Assembly (NCBI RefSeq): GCF_026210795.1
Contig: NC_089431.1
Span: 4,712,001 to 4,776,000 of the forward strand
Reading direction: 5' to 3'
Length of the DNA: 64,000 nucleotides
Source of the DNA: Rhizophagus irregularis
Lineage: Eukaryota > Glomeromycota > Glomeromycetes > Glomerales > Glomeraceae
Below the pieces are notes generated by a model. It made no database searches. It saw only the letters and a program-made list of their open reading frames with translations, and was not told the origin of the DNA. Position numbers and translations under genes: made by a program. The stretch's first letter is position 1. Each line of letters begins with the position of its first letter. Positions 33,548-42,143 of this stretch are shown one piece after another.

Positions 33548-33952
33548 ATGTTGGACCGATTACCAGTAGAAATAGTCGAACGCATTGTCGCAAAGATCCC
33601 AGATACTGACCTTATTGCAGCGAGTAAGGTAGATAGAGTGTGGTGGCAGGAAGTTCGTCGAGAGGCATATAAGAAGTGGAAAAATTATGCCACTACGATC
33701 GGGGATGTGTACTGTGAAATCCGAGCTCTCGGAAAGCATTATATAAAGAGGGAAATTGACTGGATAACGTTTGAAGATGTAAACGACCTCTATAAAAGAT
33801 GGATAAACCGCCTCACCGAGGATCAGCTTTATATTATGGAGAAAATGCTTAGGAATGGGATGGTCGTGGACCCCCAAGAGAGGGAAACCATAGAGCATGC
33901 ATTAAGTGAACAAAGATGGGGAGGCGATCCTTGGAGACTGGGAGTGGTATGA
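33548..33952 (+). CDS. F-box protein (inner element)
   Basis: 134 aa. It starts with a good F-box: LDRLPVEIVERIVAKIPDTD followed by LIAASKVDRVWWQEVRREAYKKW. The rest is charged and helical without a recognised substrate-binding domain. By family knowledge the F-box binds Skp1 in SCF ubiquitin ligases, so it may redirect host protein degradation, as some viral F-box proteins do. It is one of four F-box-like genes in the two nested elements. Confidence 0.8.
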   Translation: MLDRLPVEIVERIVAKIPDTDLIAASKVDRVWWQEVRREAYKKWKNYATTIGDVYCEIRALGKHYIKREIDWITFEDVNDLYKRWINRLTEDQLYIMEKMLRNGMVVDPQERETIEHALSEQRWGGDPWRLGVV

Positions 33953-34377
33953 ATGGACTCAACAGGAGTAAGCATTTTGTACTTGACTTTCGTAGGAATT
34001 ACCCTGCAGAGTCATATTTTTTAGATCCGGCCGGCATTACCGCGTAATCCCGAATTACCGAAAAAGGAAATTTATGTTACACAAGATTCCAAACGCATTT
34101 TTACCAAAATCGATTTTTTGTGGAACTGGTATCGCCCAAAAAGGAAATGATCTACGTACCACATGAAGTCACGTGACACTCTACACATTTGTTCAGGGTA
34201 TCACGTGACATGAACTCCGTTCACATTTTCTGTAATATAATCCATAGTTTTTCCATGAATGCTTTTTAGGCCAATAATCCAATAACTTATTCATCAGGTA
34301 TCCTCGTGCTTTGCGACAAGGACTGATGACCATGTAACCTCATCATCAGGCATCCTCGCATTTTTTGACAAGGACTG
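33953..34377. other. Non-coding interval with tandem hairpins
   Basis: No ORF supported. CATATTTTTTAG follows the F-box gene. Two TCACGTGACA-type palindromes lie near 34169 and 34201. The last 90 bp contain two similar hairpins, given separately. The interval is long for this compact element. Confidence 0.6.
34291..34329 (+). promoter_or_regulatory. Hairpin 1 of a tandem pair
   Basis: TCATCAG...TCCT, loop, AGGA-CTGATGA. A second hairpin with the same stems starts 52 bp later. Confidence 0.6.
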
Positions 34378-34381
34378 ATGA
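34343..34381 (+). promoter_or_regulatory. Hairpin 2 of a tandem pair, overlapping a start codon
   Basis: Same stem sequences as hairpin 1 with a different loop. The ATG at 34378 lies in its 3' arm, so it could affect translation or transcription start of that gene; alternatively it is a small element duplication. Confidence 0.6.
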
Positions 34382-35286
34382 CGATGTCACTTGGTTATTG
34401 TAAATTGAAGATAACAATTAGGTATGTAGACACGTACAGAAAAAAGACATGTACATACCCTTATATAACTAATCCTATAACCGGACGTCCAATCCGTGTT
34501 GGTGGAGATACCTTTAATCGAATAGTTATGGAATCCCATGATTATATCGATGGAAGGCTTGTCCGTAGACAAACCGTACCGCCTCCACCCCAGGAACAAC
34601 CTGTATATTTAAATACAGATACAGGACGCTATATTCAACACGGTACTAGAACGTATCATAGACTGGTTGAGAGTGACTACGAGGTAGTTGAGGACTACTA
34701 CCTTGTTCATTCTGAAGAGGAGGAGCTTATAGAGGAAATCATCAATGAAACACGCTATAATGAGGAAAATCTTGATGGCCAGCGGTTAACTTTCAATAAT
34801 ATACAACAAATCAGAGCCGCTATTCAAGCTGACCAAGATGAATATGATGATTTTATCTTACAGCAGAATACGACTAACGGGACACCTTCCTCCGGTCCTT
34901 CCGGTCGTCCACGAACTTTGGAGGACCATGCCCCGAGACTTGCAGAGCTTAATATTGAGTTGTGTAGGGAATGTCTCATGCCTGTAAGCTAAGGTTGCTT
35001 GCCGAAACCTAGGGGTTTAGGCAAGATGGCGTTTCGCCGAAAAGCGAAATTCTGGCGAAACTATATTAAAGTTATATTAAAAAACTGGCGAAACTTTAGA
35101 GAAAGGCAAAACTGCCGAAACTTATTATAAATGCCGAAACTGCCGAAACTCTGCCGAAACTATAATAAATCTATAGTAAAATTTTGACGAAACTAATCGT
35201 AGGATTTTGAAGAGGTTTAGACAAGCAACCTTACTGTAAGCCCAAGTGACTTAACGGACAAGTTGTGCAAGGACTGCGCTTCCTAA
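34378..35286 (+). pseudogene. GR-repeat protein with CxxC tail, truncated by a MITE
   Basis: The frame runs 34378-34989. Without the MITE (34990-35233) and one TSD copy it continues 35242-35286 to TAA. Two related segments, TNPITGRPIRVGGDTFNRIV and a later one with LNTDTGRYIQHGTRTYHRLV, resemble the NP-x-TGR-x-I motif of short repeats found in large DNA viruses (2-cysteine adaptor-like, here without the cysteines). The restored tail has CRECLMP...LCKDC, a possible zinc site. The outer-element protein at 43854-44537 ends with CDECLMP...CDCW, so the tails are related. In the present state translation stops two codons into the MITE (…LMPVS). The start is uncertain: an AATTGAAGA motif lies 25 bp after the ATG. 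Confidence 0.7.
34990..35233. mobile_element. 244-bp hAT-like MITE inside an inner-element gene
   Basis: Termini TAAGGTTGCTTG and CAAGCAACCTTA, with 8-bp TSD CTGTAAGC at 34982-34989 and 35234-35241. The interior is made of GCCGAAACT/GGCGAAACT-type units. Removal restores the reading frame of the host gene, which shows it arrived after the inner element. Confidence 0.88.
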
Positions 35287-35448
35287 TGGTCAGTCCTCCG
35301 GTCCTCTGGTCTTCCGGTCTTTCCAACGGTTGATCCCATTAATGCCAGTTATTTTTTTTTTATACAAATGACAGGTATTTAAAGATAACAATATATAAAA
35401 AAGATTGTGAAGGATACTAAGTGAGTGAATAATCAAAGAAAGATAGCC

Positions 35449-36000
35449 ATGTCAACATCAATCGTAATAAACCAGTGTCAGAACTGTGGAGTATTCTCTG
35501 CAAAAGCGGCATATAGAGGATTATCCAGCGTGTTGTATAGACAGATTATAAAGAAGATTGGTGACGAGAGTGAACCTTTACAAGCCTTGGGACTTGCCAG
35601 GGATAAGTTGGTCCAGATTATCCGTCGGGCAAGTAATGCGGATTTTACACAATTATTCACACAAAGACTAGATATGAAAATTATGGACGGAGATTCATAC
35701 GAGGATACTAGGAAGTGGCTTCTTGAACAGCTTATAGCCATTGGATGTGACAGTGGGGAAATTGCCTTATATCAGTTCTTACGGAATACATACCCGGATG
35801 GTATTGACGAACCCTTTACTACATTCTATGAGAACTATGTAAATCATGTAAGAAATCCGATGACTAAGAACTTTGCTTCTCGAGCCTTAGGAGCTATTGG
35901 ATTAAAAGCTAGGATGCTACGGATTGACTTCGAAGGACGTAAAAAAAGCGCCATGATTCTTAGGGCTTCTGCGGAAGAACTTCGCGAGATGGGTTGCTAA
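35449..36000 (+). CDS. Unknown 183-aa protein with N-terminal CxxC
   Basis: ATG at 35449. The N-terminus has NQCQNCGVFS, then a helical body. A C-terminal segment, FASRALGAIGLKARMLRIDF followed by a basic GRKKSAMILRASAEELREMG, looks like a small winged-helix or nucleic-acid-binding domain, but I cannot name the family. It converges on the ATPase gene with 13 bp between stops. A T10 tract and a weak motif (ATTTAAAGATAACAA) lie upstream. Confidence 0.65.
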   Translation: MSTSIVINQCQNCGVFSAKAAYRGLSSVLYRQIIKKIGDESEPLQALGLARDKLVQIIRRASNADFTQLFTQRLDMKIMDGDSYEDTRKWLLEQLIAIGCDSGEIALYQFLRNTYPDGIDEPFTTFYENYVNHVRNPMTKNFASRALGAIGLKARMLRIDFEGRKKSAMILRASAEELREMGC

Positions 36001-36013
36001 AGCAACCAGATTC

Positions 36014-37204
36014 TTACAAAATACTATTGATCCCTACTCGTAATGCTCGACGGTCCATATGACCCTTAGAAAAGATCTGTAAAAGGACCCCGATGCCTTC
36101 TATTATTTTTTTATTATCCAAAGGGTGACTAGACTTCAGGACTTCATATCGGAAGAATAACTCCTTTACGGTCTCAGATTTTGGAATTTCAGTCTTCGCG
36201 GTCCTATCCCGTACTTTCGCTAAGAAGTTTTGGAAGTCTGATCCCAGGGTCTTACCAGATAATCCGTAGGCTTCCCGAAAGACGTACTTAATCCAGGTAT
36301 CTGCGTTCTTAGCTATAATACCAGATACGAGGAGGTGTTTTCTCTCTTTAGGCGATGGATATTCCCGAGCAAACTCAATTAGCTGGAAGGACTTTTTTGC
36401 TTCAGCTACAGCTTTTTGGCCATAAGGACTAAACTTTGATCGAACTGGGTTCAAACTCGGATCGAACGGGGATTGAACTGAGTTCGAACTAGAATCGAAC
36501 TGAGATTGATCAGTGATCGAACTGAGACTAGTATCCCATCTAACCCGAATGGATAACGGATCGCTCTTGGATCTTCTAAGATCAAACACTACAAATTCAC
36601 GTTGCAGAGTAAGATCATCAATTACTGGTGCTAATGACTCTGATTCTTCTGTATATAGGCGGATGATTCTCTTAGTATCGGTCAAACTTCCGTGACCTCC
36701 ATGTAGGGAAATATAATTCACATTTTCACGAATAGCCTTGGGAATGGTAAAGAATCTTTGGGCCACATAAATACATGAAATATTTTTGGTTCGTCCGTGT
36801 GTAAAAAATCCAGTGATGAGATCCTGGGTTTTTTTAGGCGCATCCATCAAATCCTTGAAGATTACCACAGTAGCCTGGGTGGAGTTGAAGTCCTTAACAT
36901 TTGGAATCTCACTATGGGATACTGCGGTAAACGGAATTTCTTCTTCTTTGAAAAAATCACGTACGACTGCCCACTTCGGTTCATCGAGGTATCTGCCAAC
37001 TAGAATTACCGCATCACATAATATGTACCTTTCGCCATCCTCCTTTGCCTTCTTGTCTCCCATTAACAAATTAATAATCATAGTTGTCTTACCCGAGTCA
37101 GAACTTCCTGCTACGGCAAGACGGAAAGGCCATGATGGGGCAAACTCATTACCCTGTCTCGAGTCGGTCGTGTACTCGTCCAAATTGTATACATAAAGAT
37201 CCAT
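36014..37204 (-). CDS. A32-like (FtsK/HerA) DNA-packaging ATPase
   Basis: 396 aa. Walker A GSSDSGKTT at residues 33-41 and Walker B ATVVIFKDLMD at 111-121, followed by HGRTKNISCIYVAQRF, a typical sensor region of poxvirus A32-type packaging ATPases. The middle has short Ser/Pro/Phe-rich repeats (SQFDSSSNSVQSPFDPS). The C-terminal 130 residues are helical. In Polintons and related viruses this enzyme pumps DNA into capsids; here the only capsid-like protein nearby is Gag. Divergent from the coiled-coil gene at 37236 with a 31-bp shared gap. Confidence 0.9.
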   Translation of the reverse strand: MDLYVYNLDEYTTDSRQGNEFAPSWPFRLAVAGSSDSGKTTMIINLLMGDKKAKEDGERYILCDAVILVGRYLDEPKWAVVRDFFKEEEIPFTAVSHSEIPNVKDFNSTQATVVIFKDLMDAPKKTQDLITGFFTHGRTKNISCIYVAQRFFTIPKAIRENVNYISLHGGHGSLTDTKRIIRLYTEESESLAPVIDDLTLQREFVVFDLRRSKSDPLSIRVRWDTSLSSITDQSQFDSSSNSVQSPFDPSLNPVRSKFSPYGQKAVAEAKKSFQLIEFAREYPSPKERKHLLVSGIIAKNADTWIKYVFREAYGLSGKTLGSDFQNFLAKVRDRTAKTEIPKSETVKELFFRYEVLKSSHPLDNKKIIEGIGVLLQIFSKGHMDRRALRVGINSIL

Positions 37205-37235
37205 TTGAATTTTATTCTATCTTAGTTTAAATACG

Positions 37236-37940
37236 ATGTCGACACCAATTGCAATTTATACTCCTTCAGAGCCTACTGGACCGCCTCCTAGGGATTTGCG
37301 TGATATGAATAATATACCATTAGTTGCGGTAATTAAGGATCTAACAGATTTTTTAACTGTCAGTGATCGCATGGTTGTTAATCGAGATGTACAAAATGCA
37401 AATCATCGTCTTAAACATGCTCTTAATTTATTAATTCATCGCTGTAGAGAAACATACGAAGAACGCGATATATTAAAAGCGGAACGTGATCGATCTCGAA
37501 AAGAACGTGATGAATTACAAGATGAACTCGAGGTTCAAACGGGTTTGTTAGGTCTTACACAAGATGAGCTAAATAACGTACAAGATACTATTACTAGTTT
37601 AGAAGCTAATTTGGCTGAATTGGAACGTGAGTTTGGTGGTATGCGGACGACTAATCGTCGTCTTCAGCAGCAATATAATCTTATGAGAGGAGAACGTAAT
37701 AGAGCTATAGGTGAACGTAATAGAGCTATAGGCGAGCGTGATGTGGCACGAAATCGGCTTGTATATGCCAATAATCGGGTTCTTTTTGGAATTCGGACAT
37801 TGGGACGTCTTAGGAATCGACTTTTCCAACAAATAGCCGCTCTGCGTATCCAAGTACAATGGTTTCGGATTAGACAATTGAACCTTCCTCCACCTCCTCT
37901 CAACCATTCACAAAATACGATATGGCTGCCGTTGGTATAG
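37236..37940 (+). CDS. Coiled-coil protein upstream of Gag (inner element)
   Basis: 234 aa. A Pro-rich N-terminus, then a long heptad coiled coil (RDILKAERDRSRKERDELQD, with a tandem GERNRAI repeat) and a Pro-rich end. It overlaps the gag ATG by 19 nt in another frame. In the outer element the equivalent coiled coil is fused to Gag in one frame, so this ORF is probably the detached N-terminal part of Gag. It could be joined by frameshifting or act as a partner. Confidence 0.75.
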   Translation: MSTPIAIYTPSEPTGPPPRDLRDMNNIPLVAVIKDLTDFLTVSDRMVVNRDVQNANHRLKHALNLLIHRCRETYEERDILKAERDRSRKERDELQDELEVQTGLLGLTQDELNNVQDTITSLEANLAELEREFGGMRTTNRRLQQQYNLMRGERNRAIGERNRAIGERDVARNRLVYANNRVLFGIRTLGRLRNRLFQQIAALRIQVQWFRIRQLNLPPPPLNHSQNTIWLPLV

Positions 37941-39418
37941 CTGCCCCCATATTTCATGGTCGGGAAGATGAAGATCTTAATCTTTTTATTGATAACTTTT
38001 TAGGGTATATTAATACCGTTGGTATTGATCCATTGGACGATGCCGGTGCACCTCCTGGTCGGGTGCGAGCGATGGGGGTTCTTCGTAGCTGTATGAGAGA
38101 TGAAGCGGCGAGGTGGTTTGATGCAGAACTTACTGGAAAAAATTGGGAACTCTCGAATATTCGGTTAGTGGCTACTGCAAATGGTGGAGCCGGTGCTACT
38201 CGCCGAGCGTTCAGAGCTTTAGCTGTTCCTGAGGTTGCTAATGGATTACATGTTGGTACTTACTTACCCGGGTCTGATGTTGATGCATATTCAAGGATTT
38301 TAGCTAATGCGGCGAGAACCGTTGGAGAAACATTTTTCCCATCACGCGCTGATATCGTTAGAACGAATTTTAAAGTTGAAGAGCAGTGGAGGCGTGCGGG
38401 CGGACGTCCTACTCATCAACCCGTTAATGGGTTGGGAAATCATGGAGGTCCATTTAATGCTGCTGTCCAGAATCAACCAATAGTCTTACAGGGGATTCTC
38501 CTGGATCAAGCATTTATGCATATGCGTACAAATTTTCCAACCGTCGTGGAAGAAAGACTTCAAATACGATTTAGTAACCTTTACCAGGAACAAGGTGAAC
38601 CTGTTCGATCTTACTATAAGCGAGTTGAGAGGGCTGGGGATATTGTAGGATATAATCGAATTATGGTTACTGACCAGTTCTATAGAGGACTTTTGCCGGA
38701 AAACGTTATTGAAGCTTCCAGAATCGGGGCGGCACCTCTTAATACATTAATCGATAGATTGAGTGATCTTGAGCGACGAAAGGGCAAAATGTTCTATGGA
38801 TTACAAAGGCGTCAGGGTATTGAAAAGGCTAAAAAAGAGGAATTGGCTGGCTATACTCATCCCGTGACTCCACACGAAGGTGCTGTAATACAAAGGTCGA
38901 CAGACGTTATTACTCAAGAACGATTACAAGAATTGCTCAAGGCACAAGCCGAGGAACTTACCAAGAATTTCCAGGCACAATTTAAACAATTACAAGCATC
39001 TAAGCCAGTTCGTAAACCACCGGTCTATAGACAACAGATTAAACCTGTTCGGCCAAAGCCACGGCCACGCGTTGTTCAGGATCATCAGGATCCTGATTGG
39101 GATGATGGTTATGTAGATCATAATTTTGGTGATGACCCTGGTGACCCTGATGCTCCTGAGTGGACTAGTGAGGATGATCAACATGTTATTGATCTTATTA
39201 TGGGATATGAGACGTCTAAAAGATTTCCAAAGAGACTTCAGAAGGCTAAAGATAGACGCGATGATCTGGAATTAGCCCGAGCAATGAGAAACCTCGATCT
39301 TAATGATGATGCTATGGATATTGATACTAATACCGCGAGTTTTGATGACTTGAAAATTGTTCCCGATGAGGAAGGTGGTTTTCGGATTTGTGCGGTTCGA
39401 AGTACAAAAAAAAAGTAA
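37922..39418 (+). CDS. Ty3-like Gag capsid protein (inner element)
   Basis: 498 aa. The capsid-type core starts AAPIFHGREDEDLNLFIDNF and includes AMGVLRSCMRDEAARWFDAE and later FSNLYQEQGEPVRSYYKRV...QFYRGLLPENV, the arrangement of retrotransposon Gag. No CCHC knuckle is visible; the C-terminal part is basic/Pro-rich (KPVRKPPVYRQQIKPVRPKP), then acidic. It ends at A_AAA_AAG followed directly by TAA, with the protease in the -1 frame. This makes a Gag-Pro fusion likely. Confidence 0.85.
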   Translation: MAAVGIAAPIFHGREDEDLNLFIDNFLGYINTVGIDPLDDAGAPPGRVRAMGVLRSCMRDEAARWFDAELTGKNWELSNIRLVATANGGAGATRRAFRALAVPEVANGLHVGTYLPGSDVDAYSRILANAARTVGETFFPSRADIVRTNFKVEEQWRRAGGRPTHQPVNGLGNHGGPFNAAVQNQPIVLQGILLDQAFMHMRTNFPTVVEERLQIRFSNLYQEQGEPVRSYYKRVERAGDIVGYNRIMVTDQFYRGLLPENVIEASRIGAAPLNTLIDRLSDLERRKGKMFYGLQRRQGIEKAKKEELAGYTHPVTPHEGAVIQRSTDVITQERLQELLKAQAEELTKNFQAQFKQLQASKPVRKPPVYRQQIKPVRPKPRPRVVQDHQDPDWDDGYVDHNFGDDPGDPDAPEWTSEDDQHVIDLIMGYETSKRFPKRLQKAKDRRDDLELARAMRNLDLNDDAMDIDTNTASFDDLKIVPDEEGGFRICAVRSTKKK

Positions 39419-40137
39419 ACTCGGATAAGGGTGTAAGTATCTCGAAACTTCTTAAATCTGTTCCAAAAAAATCAGTTAAAATGACTCCTATTAAGATTCC
39501 TGTGAAGGTTACTAGTAGTAAGCCCACACTTATAAAAGCCGTCACCAAAAATGATTCATTAAGTTTATTAAGGTCTGCAGATTTTAGAAAATTACTCCGC
39601 GAGATTCTTCGGGAAGAATTAAAGTCTGCTCGTAAAAGTACGGAGATTCCGGAAGACCTAGTTGAAGAAAAACAAGAAGAGGATATCAGGGAAGATGACC
39701 CGATGGATATTGACATAGCTCGTTTGGAGAATACTAAAGATCTTTTAGCACTGGATGGGAAGGTCAATGGGATAGCAATTCAGTGTTTAGCAGACACTTG
39801 TGCTAACGCGTCTTTTATTCAGAGGGAAGCCGCTGAAGAATTAGTGTTGGATATCGACAAGAGTATTACACATAACATATCCGGCGCTCCGGGTTCTGAT
39901 AGGACATTTGGCATGGTAAAAGGTGTGTCAATCAAACTAACCCCTGATTGTGTAATCACTGAGAATCTCGCGGTTTTAAGCGATTACAAGCATAGGGAGA
40001 TTGGATTGAGCCGGACGTGTCTGAAACGTTACAATTATGATGTCCATGAATCACGTGAACATATTGCCCTTACTTGTAATGAGAAGAATGTTTTTATCCC
40101 AATAGTTTCTGACGTGAATCGAGGAGACAAAAAATAG
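39388..40137 (+). CDS. Aspartic-protease-like protein (inner element), -1 frame to gag
   Basis: Overlaps the end of gag in the -1 frame and has no early ATG, so it is likely made as Gag-Pro. After a basic linker and a helical segment, the region IAIQCLADTCANASFIQREA resembles a retropepsin active site, but the DTG is DTC. Downstream strands (ENLAVLSDYKHREIGLSRTC) are arranged as in the outer protease. Activity is uncertain because the glycine of DTG is absent. Confidence 0.7.
   Translation: MCGSKYKKKVNSDKGVSISKLLKSVPKKSVKMTPIKIPVKVTSSKPTLIKAVTKNDSLSLLRSADFRKLLREILREELKSARKSTEIPEDLVEEKQEEDIREDDPMDIDIARLENTKDLLALDGKVNGIAIQCLADTCANASFIQREAAEELVLDIDKSITHNISGAPGSDRTFGMVKGVSIKLTPDCVITENLAVLSDYKHREIGLSRTCLKRYNYDVHESREHIALTCNEKNVFIPIVSDVNRGDKK
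39409..39415 (+). promoter_or_regulatory. Candidate -1 ribosomal frameshift site A_AAA_AAG
   Basis: Lies in a 9-A run one codon before the gag stop, exactly in the heptamer phase needed for -1 slippage into the protease frame. I did not identify a clear stimulatory stem-loop. Confidence 0.6.
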
Positions 40138-40159
40138 GGAATATTTATTTTTTATTCCC
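40137..40159. terminator. Hairpin between convergent protease and integrase
   Basis: GGGAATA, T-rich loop, TATTCCC, filling the 14-bp gap and the integrase stop codon. It may act as a shared bidirectional end signal; inference only. Confidence 0.4.
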
Positions 40160-41243
40160 AAAACTTGCGGATTAAGGCAGGGACATCCTCCTCCAACCGG
40201 TCAGCGGGTTCCCAAGTGGCTTCGGTATCTGGGTATCGTTCCCACTTGACTAGATACTGGTCTTGACCCTTCCTGATGCGATGCCGGAGTATCCGCTCAG
40301 GTACAAATCTTTCGGGTTGCCCTCTTATCACGGAGTCAGGTGGGGGATGTTCATTTTCTGGAACAATCTGCAACTCTTTTCGGGTGTACGCACATCTGGA
40401 TACACCTAGACGCCCGTGTGGTCCATCAAGAAGATACGTAGGAGGCTGTTCGGGTGAGAGGATCATTTTTTTGATGACACGGATATTGGGATTCCATCTT
40501 ATGTCACCTGTACGAAATTTTCTATGGAGTTTATTCCCGAGTACTGAAATAGGTTCGTCTAACTTGACTCGGACATGTGTTCCTTCAGAGAGAAGTTCCG
40601 TCTTTTTTGACACTTTGGGTGACCCTGTCGGAATGTCTGGGGGATTTCTCTGCCAGATTTCATCTATTTTATTAACTACATCACGGAAATCTTCTGACCA
40701 TTCCACGGATGTCACCCCGGTCTTCAACTCCTGTGCCACCATTCGTTTTAGGAGAGGTTCCTGGATTGCTTGGATGGCTCGTTCAGCGTATGATTGCTGT
40801 TTGTGTCTTCCTGGTTCGCCGAACCTCATCATCACCCCTAGGCTGTTCAGGAAAAAATCACGTACCTGATCATTAGTGAATTCTGATCCGGAGTCTGTCT
40901 CTATTCGATGTGTTGGTGGCTTAATGCGATTTCTTCTGTAGATTTTAACAAATCCATTGAGAACCTTATTTGCGGTTTTATCCTTTAGGGGTTCTGCATC
41001 GACTTGTTTACCCGTGACTTCCACCACTACGAGGAAATAGTGGAATCCTTTGGGATCGACTGGCATCTCTGCAAGATCTGCCTGATGTGTTGCATTTGGT
41101 TTCCATACAACTACTCGTGGACGCTCTGATGACTTCTCCTTTAGGGGCTTTTTATATAGGTTGTAGTGCTCCTCACCTTTTAGAATTCGTGCCGGTACTC
41201 TGGAGAGATTGTAGTATTTGTAGTAATTCTCTAAATGCGACAT
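40152..41243 (-). CDS. DDE integrase with C-terminal chromodomain (inner element)
   Basis: 363 aa from ATG 41243. The rve core has D in HQADLAEMPVD, D in RIETDSGSEFTND and E in QQSYAERAIQAIQ. The last 60 residues form a chromodomain: FVPERILRHRIRKGQDQYLV...WERYPDTEATWEPADRL. Chromodomain integrases of chromoviruses and some Polintons steer insertion to marked chromatin. This element sits inside another mobile element, in keeping with heterochromatin targeting, which is inference. The 3' end meets the protease; the 5' end is 44 bp from the zinc-ribbon gene. Confidence 0.92.
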   Translation of the reverse strand: MSHLENYYKYYNLSRVPARILKGEEHYNLYKKPLKEKSSERPRVVVWKPNATHQADLAEMPVDPKGFHYFLVVVEVTGKQVDAEPLKDKTANKVLNGFVKIYRRNRIKPPTHRIETDSGSEFTNDQVRDFFLNSLGVMMRFGEPGRHKQQSYAERAIQAIQEPLLKRMVAQELKTGVTSVEWSEDFRDVVNKIDEIWQRNPPDIPTGSPKVSKKTELLSEGTHVRVKLDEPISVLGNKLHRKFRTGDIRWNPNIRVIKKMILSPEQPPTYLLDGPHGRLGVSRCAYTRKELQIVPENEHPPPDSVIRGQPERFVPERILRHRIRKGQDQYLVKWERYPDTEATWEPADRLEEDVPALIRKFWE

Positions 41244-41287
41244 ATTACGACAAATTAAAGGAAAGATTTCAGACTTCAAATCTTAAG

Positions 41288-41608
41288 ATGACACGATTTT
41301 ACTGCCTAAAGTGTAAGAAGGAAACCGAGACTGCTAGTGAAATACAAGATATGACCACAAATGGCCGCTATCGTTTACATGGTGACTGTGTAGTTTGTGG
41401 GATGCATAAGAATACTTTTACTGGGATAGACTGGGTTATCAAAAAGAAAACCAAGGAGAAGAAAAAAGAAACTGCGGCTAAAAGACATCAGATGGCGTAC
41501 AATCGGCAATGCAAAAAACTCGGGCAGAAAATCTTAGATTCTGATGACACGTGTAAGCAGTGTATTGATAAATGCCTTAAGGAGGCAAAAAAGAGGAAGA
41601 CGGATTAG
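41288..41608 (+). CDS. Small zinc-ribbon protein, viral DUF5679-like
   Basis: 106 aa. The N-terminal 45 residues have RFYCLKCKKETET...NGRYRLHGDCVVCGMHKNTF, matching the short CxxC...CxxC zinc-ribbon proteins seen in giant viruses and Polinton-like elements. A very basic Lys-rich middle and a second CKQCIDKC motif follow. Such proteins are suspected minor virion or DNA-binding proteins; function here is not known. Confidence 0.75.
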   Translation: MTRFYCLKCKKETETASEIQDMTTNGRYRLHGDCVVCGMHKNTFTGIDWVIKKKTKEKKKETAAKRHQMAYNRQCKKLGQKILDSDDTCKQCIDKCLKEAKKRKTD

Positions 41609-41617
41609 TACCGCCTT

Positions 41618-42133
41618 CTAAAAGTATTCCTCATCATCTGAGTCATCGAGAGATACCTCTCCATCATCTGATTCATCATCCGAGTCATCAGGAGTGCGAC
41701 CTTCCTTAAGCAATTGGATGTTGTACGTTATTTGAGTCCATTTCTCCCAGTCAGACTCTTGCGTTATAAAGCCGCATCTGAGGAGTGCTCTTTCTATTAC
41801 TACCATCCCTGCAAACCTGGTGTATTTTTTCTGATCGGCTTCATTGAAATTGTCAATGGCTTCTTTGTAGTAGTCTACTGCCTGTTTGTATACCTCTTCG
41901 GCTTCTTTATGCCGCTTCCACAACTCGGCTTTACAACAGTTATACCAGAGTCTGTTAATCTTGAGATGTTTTCCGAATTCTTTAACCGGAAGGTTTCTGA
42001 CCATCTCTGCTACTATGTCTGGGTCATTGAGGGGTGATGCCTGAATTTGGATCCATTTACGGATTCCATAGATGTCTACAAGATCAAGCCCGAGGTCTTC
42101 GGCAAGAGAAGTGGCGGCGTGTAAGTTTATCAT
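41618..42133 (-). CDS. F-box-like protein with acidic tail (inner element)
   Basis: 171 aa, ATG at 42133 near the inner edge of the right TIR. The core PDIVAEMVRNLPVKEFGKHL followed by WYNCCKAELWKRHKEAEEVY resembles a degenerate F-box with helix, paralogous to 18207-18563 of the outer element. The tail is Asp/Ser/Glu-rich (DDSDDESDDGEVSLDDSDDE). The start is supported by an AATTGAAGA motif 33 bp upstream. Confidence 0.72.
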   Translation of the reverse strand: MINLHAATSLAEDLGLDLVDIYGIRKWIQIQASPLNDPDIVAEMVRNLPVKEFGKHLKINRLWYNCCKAELWKRHKEAEEVYKQAVDYYKEAIDNFNEADQKKYTRFAGMVVIERALLRCGFITQESDWEKWTQITYNIQLLKEGRTPDDSDDESDDGEVSLDDSDDEEYF

Positions 42134-42143
42134 TGTATGTTAC

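Noticed and set aside
34291-34381. Hammerhead ribozyme because of CTGATGA
   Set aside because: No GAAA partner and no correctly placed stems or cleavage triplet; the motif is explained by a simple TCATCAG/CTGATGA stem.
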